A DNA stretch of 64,000 nucleotides, from NCBI GenBank assembly GCA_004295055.1, contig SHNJ01000017.1:54634-118633 (forward strand), in the 5' to 3' direction. Source of the stretch: Alphaproteobacteria bacterium (lineage in GTDB: Bacteria; Pseudomonadota; Alphaproteobacteria; SHNJ01). The notes below the pieces were generated by a model, which made no database searches, was not told the DNA's origin, and was given only the letters and a program-made list of their open reading frames with translations. Positions 55,770 through 63,819 of the stretch are shown here, in pieces; the stretch's first letter is position 1; each line of letters begins with the position of its first letter. Position numbers and translations under genes: made by a program.

Positions 55770-57014
55770 ATGGCGCAGAAATTAACCAAGAAATTGATTG
55801 ATGGCTTTGAATATGAGGGCGAGGGAAGCCAACAGGATATTCGTTGGGATACCGAAATGCGGGGTTTTGGCGTTCGTATTTATCCAAGCGGCATTAAATC
55901 TTTTATCCTGTCTTACCGGCAAAATGGCACGAAGCGGATTTACGTTATTGCCCAGTACGGTCAAATAACCTTGGAACAGGCCAGGGAGCTCGCCAAGAAG
56001 CGTTTTGGGGAAATTGCCGACCGCAGAGACCCCTTACTTGAAAAACGCGCCACAAAGAAAAAGCACGAATGGACGGTTAAACGGGCGTTCGAGGATTTTC
56101 TTAAACATTATGCTCAGAAAAGAAACAAGCATTGGCAGGAAACCGAGCGGATATTTACAAAGGATGTTTTACCAAGTCTTGAGGTCATGCCCATCGATGA
56201 AGTTAAAAAGGACGATATTATTAAAATCCTGGATAAAATCCGGGATCGTAATTCCGGCATTATGGCGAATCGTACCCTGGCGCACATAAAGAAGTTCTTT
56301 CAATGGTGTTTGGAGCGTAACCTGATTGAATTCTCGCCCGTCATGGGTATTGGCAAACCAGCCGGAGAAGTAGAGCGTGACCGCGTATTACACGATTACG
56401 AGATTAAGGAAATATGGGATGCGGCGCAGGAAATGGGCTTTCCATTTGGATATTGCATCCAATTCCTAATCCTGACTGGTCAACGGCGCGGCGAAGTCGC
56501 CGCTATGCGTTGGGAAGATTACAATGAAGAAGAAAGGCTTTGGACGTTGCCAAAGGAATTTACTAAAACCAATCGGCAACACGAAGTTCCCATATCCGAT
56601 CTTTCCGCTGATATTATTGAATCCTGCCATACACTCTTGTTGGGTGATTATGTTTTCACCAGTGCGGGGGATAGGCCGTTTGAGAATTTCTCGCGCGATA
56701 AGGAATTGCTGGACGACATGATTAACGCTAAACGTAAAAAGAATAAGCAATTTCCAGCCCCGATGCAGCCATGGCGTATTCATGATATACGCCGCACGGT
56801 GGCAACTGGAATGGCCAAATTGGGCGTTGCGCCCCATGTAGTGCAAAAGGTTCAAAACCATTCCACCGGTGCGATCAGCGGCATTGCTGCCATCTATAAC
56901 AGATACGAATACGCAGACGAGAAGCGTGAAGCCCTGGATCAATGGGCCGCGCAAGTCCAAAAGGTTTTAAGCGAGAAAAGTGAGAAAAAAGACAAGAATA
57001 AAAGCGCGGCCTAG
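55770..57014 (+). CDS. tyrosine recombinase, P4-type integrase
   Basis: Site-specific integrase of 414 residues. It has an N-terminal arm-binding domain (DUF4102 type: KLTKKLIDGFEYEG, RGFGVRIYPSGIKSF), a core-binding domain (about 100-200) and a catalytic domain. The catalytic residues are visible: Arg in LTGQRRGEVAAMRW, His and Arg in IHDIRRTVATGMAKLG, His in VQNHSTGAISG and the nucleophile Tyr in AIYNRYEYADEK. It lies next to the tRNA-Arg fragment, which is its attachment site. It appears full length, so the island may still be able to move. Confidence 0.94.
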   Translation: MAQKLTKKLIDGFEYEGEGSQQDIRWDTEMRGFGVRIYPSGIKSFILSYRQNGTKRIYVIAQYGQITLEQARELAKKRFGEIADRRDPLLEKRATKKKHEWTVKRAFEDFLKHYAQKRNKHWQETERIFTKDVLPSLEVMPIDEVKKDDIIKILDKIRDRNSGIMANRTLAHIKKFFQWCLERNLIEFSPVMGIGKPAGEVERDRVLHDYEIKEIWDAAQEMGFPFGYCIQFLILTGQRRGEVAAMRWEDYNEEERLWTLPKEFTKTNRQHEVPISDLSADIIESCHTLLLGDYVFTSAGDRPFENFSRDKELLDDMINAKRKKNKQFPAPMQPWRIHDIRRTVATGMAKLGVAPHVVQKVQNHSTGAISGIAAIYNRYEYADEKREALDQWAAQVQKVLSEKSEKKDKNKSAA

Positions 57015-57040
57015 CCGCGCTGGCGATAGAATTTGATATT

Positions 57041-57092
57041 CAGGTTAAGTTCGCTTAACCTGTCGAAGATCGCTTAACAGTTTTGTTAAGCG
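57041..57092 (+). repeat. two perfect hairpins after the integrase
   Basis: Hairpin A has arms CAGGTTAAG (57041-57049) and CTTAACCTG (57054-57062) around TTCG. Hairpin B has arms CGCTTAACA (57071-57079) and TGTTAAGCG (57084-57092) around GTTT. Both carry TTAAG/CTTAA cores and could swap partners. Neither has a T tract, so they are not classical terminators. They could be recombination-directionality sites or part of the RNA that follows. Confidence 0.7.
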
Positions 57093-57095
57093 TCC

Positions 57096-57250
57096 GGGGC
57101 TTAGTAACCCTCGTCACATAGCGGCCAATTGCATCTGGCCGAAACCAACGATGCTGCCTCTCCGTCCCATTATGGCCGGGAGGCGGCAGTGTATGTCCAA
57201 GCCTCGCGGCCAAAGAGTGTCGCGCCGTCTATGTGCGGTTACTAACTCCC
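57096..57250 (+). ncRNA. candidate structured RNA upstream of the HNH gene
   Basis: About 155 bases whose two ends pair: GGGG/TCCC, then TTAGTAACC (57101-57109) with GGTTACTAA (57237-57245), then CACATAG (57115-57121) with CTATGTG (57229-57235). Inside are three hairpins: CGGCCA/TGGCCG (57122-57141), CTGCC/GGCAG with further pairs (57154-57189) and CGCGGC/GTCGCG (57205-57224). The loop of the first (GCATC, 57131-57135) can pair with GATGC (57150-57154) as a pseudoknot. A strong terminator follows at once. I do not recognise a known family; the pairing is by eye. Confidence 0.6.
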
Positions 57251-57289
57251 GGTCACCAGAGAATTATCTCTGGTGGCCTTTTAGTTTTT
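57251..57289 (+). terminator. Rho-independent terminator between the RNA and the HNH gene
   Basis: GGTCACCAGAG (57251-57261) pairs with CTCTGGTGGCC (57268-57278) over 11 bp with one G-U pair, followed by TTTTAGTTTTT. It ends 18 bases before the HNH start codon, so it either ends the RNA transcript or acts as an attenuator for the HNH gene. Confidence 0.88.
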
Positions 57290-57306
57290 GGGCGTTAGGG
57301 GATGGC

Positions 57307-58425
57307 ATGTTTACGGTTTGGCTAGATAAGAAGTGGTGTATGTATTTTGATTCGTATGAAATCTTAGGCAAAGATAGTAAGGAATGGATTCTAACACACG
57401 GCACATGTAAGAAATGCAAAAGCAAACTATCTTTAGTAAAGCCCAATTGCGCCTGTAAGACTCTAAAGTCTGTAAGAGTTAGTAGTGATTACACTGACAA
57501 ATTAAATGATATTTCCAGGATAGAAAGAAAAAGGGAAAGGGCCAGAGAAAGACAAGAAAACAGACTTTGGCATTTTCGAAGAAATGAAGGCCGTTATACT
57601 AAAAGCGATATCAAGGAATTATATTCTATTCAAGATGGACTTTGTTATTACTGTGGAGTTTCATTAAGGGACGACAATCACAAACCAAAATTTGAAATTG
57701 ATCATATGGTTGCCCTTGCGGATGGCGGTTCGGAATGGCCTGACAATCTCGCTTTAGCGTGTAGACGTTGTAATCAAGATAAAGGAATGGGTTCGGAAAG
57801 AAGGCTGCGTAACAATTTGTATAAAAATTGTGATAGAGCCGTAATTAAAGAGGCCGTTGAAAGGTCTAAGAGGGCGCTACCATTTAAAAAGCTATTAGCT
57901 GATAAAAGAAGAAAAGAGTTCGAGGATACATATTATTTTGAAGGAAGTGCCTTTTCCTTATTTAGTAAATTTCTTCCTGCGGACTCGGAAATCAGCAAAT
58001 ACGAGTTGCAAGAAATAATATCAAACTTACTAGATCATATAGATAGCATCATTCTTAAGAATGGTTTTAGGAAATCAATTTCTAAACTTCTGAAAAAAGA
58101 GAAAATATTGCGCACAACTTTGAGAGTAATAATTATTGAGGCGATATATGAATTAATGAAGAGTTCTTATGGCGATAATGCTGATTTTAAGAAAAGATTC
58201 GATTTATCAGACTCGTTGGGATGGAATTGTGGAGTTTATTTGTCTGAGGACGAAGCACCCAATTATTACATTGATGATCAGTTGTGCGGGGGTAGTGGGG
58301 CGGTCAAGAATTTTAGGAAATCTGTAGTTGATTATATTATCAGCCCTTTAGAGAACAGAAGCGGTGTATTGCTAAACTTTTACAAGCTTTGTGTAGATTG
58401 TACTCAGGCTAAGGTTAGAAAATAA
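57307..58425 (+). CDS. HNH endonuclease-like protein
   Basis: A 372-residue protein. The N-terminus has a Cys-rich knuckle (CKKCKSKLSLVKPNCAC, about 38-54), then an Arg-rich helix (RIERKRERARERQENR, about 74-90) and an HNH domain at about 105-165: CYYCG, IDHMVALADGGS, NLALACRRCNQDKG. The remaining 200 residues are AT-rich in coding and unfamiliar. I start at ATG 57307, with GGGG seven bases upstream; the longer in-frame start at 57151 lies inside the candidate RNA. No RuvC motifs are seen, so it is not an IscB. It may be a restriction nuclease or a homing-type enzyme of the island. Confidence 0.8.
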   Translation: MFTVWLDKKWCMYFDSYEILGKDSKEWILTHGTCKKCKSKLSLVKPNCACKTLKSVRVSSDYTDKLNDISRIERKRERARERQENRLWHFRRNEGRYTKSDIKELYSIQDGLCYYCGVSLRDDNHKPKFEIDHMVALADGGSEWPDNLALACRRCNQDKGMGSERRLRNNLYKNCDRAVIKEAVERSKRALPFKKLLADKRRKEFEDTYYFEGSAFSLFSKFLPADSEISKYELQEIISNLLDHIDSIILKNGFRKSISKLLKKEKILRTTLRVIIIEAIYELMKSSYGDNADFKKRFDLSDSLGWNCGVYLSEDEAPNYYIDDQLCGGSGAVKNFRKSVVDYIISPLENRSGVLLNFYKLCVDCTQAKVRK

Positions 58426-58532
58426 TCAAATATGGCCTATAAGGCCTTATTTTAATAAAGATGTAGCTCAAATTATTAAAATATCCCCTGTTAGTAAGAC
58501 TAGAGTTAAAATCTAAATCTAACCATGCTAAC

Positions 58533-58559
58533 TTGTCATTTGTAAACACTAGTTGACAA
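58533..58559. promoter_or_regulatory. inverted repeat in front of mod
   Basis: TTGTCA (58533-58538) and TGACAA (58554-58559) form a 6-bp inverted repeat directly before the mod start codon. A regulator might bind here, as restriction-modification genes are often controlled; no promoter pair is clear. Confidence 0.35.
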
Positions 58560-58560
58560 A

Positions 58561-60249
58561 ATGGGGCTTATCAAGGTGGTACAATTAAATTTTAAAGGAA
58601 AGCCATTTGTTCAGAATTTTCATTTAACTGTTCCTCACCATGAATTGATTCCGAACAAAAAAGCAAGTCTAACTGAAAAAATCAGCCTCCATGATAATCT
58701 AGTTATTCATGGGGATAATCTTAAAGCTTTGAAAGCTTTGTTACCCACTTACGCCGGCAAAGTAAAATGTATCTACATCGATCCGCCATATAATACGGGC
58801 AATGAGGGTTGGGTTTATAATGATAATGTCACCTCTCCTATGATGCAGGAATGGCTCGGAAAGGTTGTAGATAAAGAGGACTTAACACGCCACGATAAAT
58901 GGTTGTGTATGATGATGCCTAGACTGCGATTGCTAAGAGAACTATTGCGTGATGACGGGGTAATATTTATTAGTATTGATGATAATGAAGTTACTCATTT
59001 GCGCCTTTTGATGGATGAAATTTTTGGTGAACTAAACTTTGTATCTCATATAGTAGTTCAATTAAATCCTAGAGGGAGGACGTTAGATAGATACTTAGCT
59101 AAAACACACGAATATATTTTGGTGTATGCAAAAGATATCAATCAAGCTGGACTAGTATCTATTCCTAAGACTGAAGAAGCCCTTGCAGAATATAAATATT
59201 CGGAAGGGAATCTGAGGTATAGATTATTAGAATTGAGAAATAGAAATCCAGTCTTTAATAGATCTAATAGGCCTAATCTATATTATCCATTCTATGTTAA
59301 TTCTAAAGATGGCTCTATCTCCATAGAAAAGAAAAAAGGATTTGATATAGAAGTATATCCTCTCAATTCTAAGGAAGAAGAAGGGTGCTGGACATGGGGG
59401 CAGAAGAAAGCCGCTAGTTCCTTACACATGCTTGTTGCTAAACAAGTAAATACAGGGGCTTGGAGAGTTTTCAGAAAAGATTACGTTCCAGATGAGGGGG
59501 CCCTAACAAAGGCCAAATGTTTATGGATTGAGAATGATATTAATAATGAAAACGGAAAAGAAATTCTTCGTCAGGTGTTTGGAGGTGACTCTCCTTTTGA
59601 TTTTCCTAAATCAATTGAGTTGGTAAAGAAATGCGTCCAATTGTCGACATCCTCAGATGAAGAAGATATTGTACTCGATTCTTACGCAGGATCTGGAACA
59701 ACCGCGCATGCTGTTTTGTCTCTTAATAATGAGGATAGTGGAAATCGTAGATTTATAGCCATAGAATGTGAGAATTATGCTGATAGCGTAACCGCAGAAA
59801 GAATAAGGAGAGTTATAAAAGGCATACCGACCGCAAGAAATCATGATTTACAAAAAGGATTGGGCGGTGGTTTTAGTTATTTTGACCAAGGTAATGCCTT
59901 GGCGGAAGAGAATCTTTTAGAGGGCAAAAAGTTGCCATCATATGAAGAATTAGCAAGATATCTATTTTTCACTGCTACTGGTGAACAATGGGAAGAATCT
60001 CGACTCAATCATAAATCTAATTTTATTGGAGAGTCAAGCAATCACCTTGTGTATTTGTTTTATAAGCCTGATCTAGAATATTTAAAATCTACCGCTTTTA
60101 CGCTAGATCGTGTTGAGGCTTTAGGTGAGTATAAAGGTAAGAGAAGATTGGTATTCGCGCCTACTAAATATCTTGATCAAGAATATTTAGACCGCTTCCG
60201 TATAGATTTTTGTCAGTTACCATTCCAAATATATAAACGAATGGAATAA
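58561..60249 (+). CDS. mod: type III restriction-modification system methyltransferase (Mod)
   Basis: DNA methyltransferase and specificity subunit of a type III system; it forms a complex with Res. The 562-residue protein has the beta-class order: catalytic motif IV DPPYNTG (near residue 77) before the SAM motif I DSYAGSGTTAHA (near 377). The region between (about 150-350) should hold the target-recognition domain. Family markers are IHGDNLKALKALLPTYAGKV and GVIFISIDDNEV. ATG 58561 has no clear ribosome-binding site, so the start is not certain. Res follows after three bases. DNA is AT-rich with many AGA/AGG codons, unlike the chromosome before 55 kb. Confidence 0.92.
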   Translation: MGLIKVVQLNFKGKPFVQNFHLTVPHHELIPNKKASLTEKISLHDNLVIHGDNLKALKALLPTYAGKVKCIYIDPPYNTGNEGWVYNDNVTSPMMQEWLGKVVDKEDLTRHDKWLCMMMPRLRLLRELLRDDGVIFISIDDNEVTHLRLLMDEIFGELNFVSHIVVQLNPRGRTLDRYLAKTHEYILVYAKDINQAGLVSIPKTEEALAEYKYSEGNLRYRLLELRNRNPVFNRSNRPNLYYPFYVNSKDGSISIEKKKGFDIEVYPLNSKEEEGCWTWGQKKAASSLHMLVAKQVNTGAWRVFRKDYVPDEGALTKAKCLWIENDINNENGKEILRQVFGGDSPFDFPKSIELVKKCVQLSTSSDEEDIVLDSYAGSGTTAHAVLSLNNEDSGNRRFIAIECENYADSVTAERIRRVIKGIPTARNHDLQKGLGGGFSYFDQGNALAEENLLEGKKLPSYEELARYLFFTATGEQWEESRLNHKSNFIGESSNHLVYLFYKPDLEYLKSTAFTLDRVEALGEYKGKRRLVFAPTKYLDQEYLDRFRIDFCQLPFQIYKRME

Positions 60250-60252
60250 GAT

Positions 60253-62778
60253 ATGGAATTAAAGGAGTATCAACGCCGTTCGTTAAAGCAGGTTGAGAAT
60301 TATTTAATTAACCTGAAAGATTGTTATGGGCGCGTTAAGCAAAACAAAGAGCTGGCAGATTTTGATTTTGCAGAAATGGCCTGGAAGAAAACAGCCAGCG
60401 TCAAGAGATATAACAGTAAACAGAATGGATTGGGGCATTCAATACCAAATTTTTGCCTTAAGATACCGACTGGTGGAGGTAAAACCTTACTAGCGACTAA
60501 AGCAATTGATCTGGTTAATACTCACTATAGGCAACAAAAAACCGGGCTTGTGCTGTGGGTAGTGCCATCAACCCAGATATATAATCAGACTTTACGAACA
60601 CTAAAAAATAAAGATCACCCTTACCGCCAACAACTAGATCTTTCTTCAGCTGGAAGAACTAAAGTTATTGAAAAGGGAGAAAAATTTACACCTTTAGATT
60701 TATCAGAAAATTTAATTGTTCTATTATTAATGCTACCCTCTGCCGCGCGGCAAAATAAAGAAACATTAAAATTGTTTAGGGATAGCGGAGGATTTCAAGA
60801 ATTTTTCCCTGGTGAAGACCAGCCCGATAAGCATGAAGAGTTATTAGCTAATATTCCCAATTTAGATTTCTTTGGTCAGGAGAAAGGGTTTTGGAAAAGA
60901 CAAATCAAAACATCTATGGGGAATATTTTGCGAATAGTTAAGCCTATAATTATTCTTGATGAAAGTCATAAAGCTTATAGCGAAAATGCTCAACAAACAT
61001 TATGCGGATTTAACCCTTGTATTATTATTGAATTAACAGCGACTAATAAAGACGATAGCAATGTACTGGTCGACGTAAAGGGTAGGGAGCTTGATCAAGA
61101 GCAAATGATAAAGCTTGATCTACATATTCACAATCGAGCCAATTTGGATTGGAAAGATTTATTGCTTGAAAGCATAAAAAAACGGGAGGATCTTGAACTA
61201 TTATCCCAGAAAATGGAAAGCAATGTGGGGAATTATGTAAGACCCATTATGCTAATTCAAGTTGAACGAACCGGAAATGATCAGAGAGATGATAGAAAAG
61301 TAATACATTCGGAGCAAGTAAAAGAGTATTTGATTAACACATACGGTATTCCATCTGACCAAGTTGCAATTAAAACCAGTACAAAAGATGATTTAAAAGA
61401 AATTGATGACACTGGCGGTTTGTTAGAGAGAAGTTGCCAGGTGCGTTACATTATAACAAAACAAGCCCTCCAAGAGGGTTGGGATTGTTCTTTTGCATAC
61501 ATCCTCACCATTCTTACTAATGCTGGCTCTGAAACCGCACTAACACAATTAGTCGGGCGTATTTTACGACAACCTTATGCTAGAAAATTCTCGGATGAAT
61601 ATCAACCTCTGAACGAAAGTTATGTATATACTTTTCAGCAGCAACCCAGTGCATTGTTAGAGCAAATTAGAAAAGGTTTTGAGTTAGAAGGTTTAGGAGA
61701 TTTAGGTTTAAGAATTTCAAGAGATGATATTAATCAGATAAAACCTGAGATAGTGCCTAAAATAAGGGAGAGATTTAGGGATTCTGCTAGCACTATTGCT
61801 TTGCCGTATTTTGCAAAAAAAGATGGCAAGAACTGGCGACCAATTAGTTATGAAATGGATATTTTAAGTCAAATTAATTGGGGGCAGGTTGATTTGAATC
61901 CTCTTTTTAATCTACAGCTTAATGCAAGAGAAAGATTGTCCCAAGATTTAAGAGTTAATCTCAACAGAGATTTGATAGGAAATGAAGAGTTAATTAGCTG
62001 GAGTGGAGAGGCTAGTATAATAAAGGAGCGACTCAAATACGACCCCGCTCTTATTGCTAGACATTTGGCTGAAGATATTCTTCCTAATCCTTGGGTTGCG
62101 TATGATATTTCCAAATCTATTTTTGAGGTTCTAAAGTCCAAGTTTGATGAAAGCAGAATATTAGATGAATTTATTTACATTATACAGGCCACTAAGAATC
62201 ATCTTTCGAATGAGAAAAACAGACTTGCAGAAGATATTTTCAAAAAGTCTTTGAAGGAAGAAACAATTAATTTCGTTGTAATTAGCAATGGCTTGTTTGA
62301 CATCACAAAGCCCATTAAAACTAAGGATACGAAGCGTTTAACAAATAACAAAGCTTTGCCTATTCAGGCTTCTTTATTTGATGCTGTTATTGAAGATGAT
62401 TTTAATCAAGACGAAAAAGAGTTTGTGTGGTTTCTAGAAGAACAGCAATCGCTTTTCTGGTGGTATAGGAATGTGCCTAGACAGGGCTACGCATTACAGG
62501 GATGGCAAAAAGGAAGAATATATCCAGATTTTATATTCACTGTAGAGGAGGACTCTCAGCCGGATGGGAAAGTGTATGTTGTGGAGTATAAAGGCGTTCA
62601 TTTAAAGGGTAACGAGGATACCTCCTATAAGCAGGCCGTATTTGAAATTTGTAATGATGCCGCAATGAAAGAGATTGACTTCAAAACGCTGGATAAAGCA
62701 TTTAAAAATAGAGCAATCCAATTTGAAGTTGCTTATGGGGATGAGTGGCAACAAAAATTCAGGCAACTGTTAACATAA
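60253..62778 (+). CDS. res: type III restriction enzyme, helicase-nuclease subunit (Res)
   Basis: ATP-dependent subunit that moves along DNA and cleaves when two unmodified sites are met. The 841 residues have SF2 helicase motifs: LKIPTGGGKTLLA (Walker A, near 75), ILDESHKAYSENA (DExH-type box, near 235), ELTATNKD (III) and TQLVGRILRQPYAR (VI). The C-terminal nuclease core has YPDFIF and VVEYKG of the PD-(D/E)xK type, about residues 750-790. It appears complete. Spacing to mod is three bases. Confidence 0.93.
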   Translation: MELKEYQRRSLKQVENYLINLKDCYGRVKQNKELADFDFAEMAWKKTASVKRYNSKQNGLGHSIPNFCLKIPTGGGKTLLATKAIDLVNTHYRQQKTGLVLWVVPSTQIYNQTLRTLKNKDHPYRQQLDLSSAGRTKVIEKGEKFTPLDLSENLIVLLLMLPSAARQNKETLKLFRDSGGFQEFFPGEDQPDKHEELLANIPNLDFFGQEKGFWKRQIKTSMGNILRIVKPIIILDESHKAYSENAQQTLCGFNPCIIIELTATNKDDSNVLVDVKGRELDQEQMIKLDLHIHNRANLDWKDLLLESIKKREDLELLSQKMESNVGNYVRPIMLIQVERTGNDQRDDRKVIHSEQVKEYLINTYGIPSDQVAIKTSTKDDLKEIDDTGGLLERSCQVRYIITKQALQEGWDCSFAYILTILTNAGSETALTQLVGRILRQPYARKFSDEYQPLNESYVYTFQQQPSALLEQIRKGFELEGLGDLGLRISRDDINQIKPEIVPKIRERFRDSASTIALPYFAKKDGKNWRPISYEMDILSQINWGQVDLNPLFNLQLNARERLSQDLRVNLNRDLIGNEELISWSGEASIIKERLKYDPALIARHLAEDILPNPWVAYDISKSIFEVLKSKFDESRILDEFIYIIQATKNHLSNEKNRLAEDIFKKSLKEETINFVVISNGLFDITKPIKTKDTKRLTNNKALPIQASLFDAVIEDDFNQDEKEFVWFLEEQQSLFWWYRNVPRQGYALQGWQKGRIYPDFIFTVEEDSQPDGKVYVVEYKGVHLKGNEDTSYKQAVFEICNDAAMKEIDFKTLDKAFKNRAIQFEVAYGDEWQQKFRQLLT

Positions 62779-62787
62779 AATCACAAT

Positions 62788-63798
62788 TTATTCTTCATCT
62801 ACTAAAATCCAACTTCTTTGTAGTGGGATTTCAGCCTGTATTTCAGAAGGGAGTTTTTCATAAACCTCTTGAATCTCTTGAACTAATTTTTGATCATTCC
62901 AAAGTCTAATTTGAAAGAAATTACGCCTAGCTTCTTCAATAACAGTAGGTTTAAATCCTCCCCAGGATACTAGTAAGCCATGGTCTGCTTTAAACTTCTG
63001 CATAACACCTTGAAGTTGATCTAGAATCTCTCTTCCAACTGCACCATCACCAGATTTAACCTGGACACAGATTCTGGGGTGTTCAAAACCCATAACCCCT
63101 CTTGCGGCAAGAATGTCTACGCCGCCATCTGCTCCTTCGGGACATAAATCTGTTTCATAGCCTTTGGCTTTCAGAACAGCCTCTACCAATTTTTCCATAT
63201 TTCTGCCGCGAAACTTCCTTCCGATAAAGTCGCTTAATTGATCGGCGGCCAAATCATAGAGTCCTAAGCCAGATTCACTTGGTATATCTTTATTGCTATC
63301 GGGGATTTTGTCTTTTGTGTTGGGTCGCGTAATCATTCTTTTAATACGAGCTTCCGCATCATTTCTATCAACTTTAAAAACAGTTTGAATCGCACCAAAC
63401 GAATATTTCAGATCTGAGTCAAATTTAGAGCGCAAGATAGGTTCGGGAAGCCATTCCACTTTTCTACAGTGCCTCATATCCTCTGGGTTATCTGCCTTAT
63501 AAAAATAATCTCCTACTACTTTGCCAAATGCAATAGCAGGTTGATTTTTGAGTGGTAATGCAATGGTGTCACCAATTTTTATACCACTTAGAAAAGCCCA
63601 TATTTGATTCGCGTGATTATTTATGCGGCCAGATTTATTATTGGAATATACTTCAGCCAGTGTCCGCTTTAAGTCATCTTTTGTTTTGAATTTAGCAAGA
63701 TCAGGCATTTCACCCCAGCCAATAAAAGAAAGATTATCTTTTAATGCTTTATCTTCTCTTTCGCCTTTTCTTCCAGCACGTACAACCCAGATCGTCAT
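62788..63798 (-). CDS. Mrr-type restriction endonuclease with N-terminal EVE/PUA-like domain
   Basis: A 336-residue protein. The N-terminal part (1-110; MTIWVVRAGRKGEREDKAL, FIGWGEMPDLAKF, WAFLSGIKIGDTIALPLK, FGKVVGDYFY) looks like the PUA/EVE-like sensor domains found in modification-dependent nucleases. The C-terminal Mrr catalytic domain (about 205-310) has GRNMEKLVEAVLKAKGYETD, then the D-QxK core in GADGGVDILAA and CVQVKSGDG. I infer a nuclease that cuts modified DNA. Start ATG 63798 has GGGGGAG eight bases upstream. It is convergent with res, ten bases apart. Confidence 0.85.
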   Translation of the reverse strand: MTIWVVRAGRKGEREDKALKDNLSFIGWGEMPDLAKFKTKDDLKRTLAEVYSNNKSGRINNHANQIWAFLSGIKIGDTIALPLKNQPAIAFGKVVGDYFYKADNPEDMRHCRKVEWLPEPILRSKFDSDLKYSFGAIQTVFKVDRNDAEARIKRMITRPNTKDKIPDSNKDIPSESGLGLYDLAADQLSDFIGRKFRGRNMEKLVEAVLKAKGYETDLCPEGADGGVDILAARGVMGFEHPRICVQVKSGDGAVGREILDQLQGVMQKFKADHGLLVSWGGFKPTVIEEARRNFFQIRLWNDQKLVQEIQEVYEKLPSEIQAEIPLQRSWILVDEE

Positions 63799-63819
63799 TA
63801 TTTGCTCCCCCAAAAAGAA

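Noticed and set aside
57151..57306. N-terminal extension of the HNH gene
   Set aside because: It would be translated through the candidate RNA and the terminator; ATG 57307 has a proper ribosome-binding site and normal coding composition begins there.
57307..58425. IscB or other RNA-guided nuclease
   Set aside because: The HNH core is present, but no PLMP domain and no split RuvC motifs can be found, so the label is not supported despite the RNA candidate upstream.
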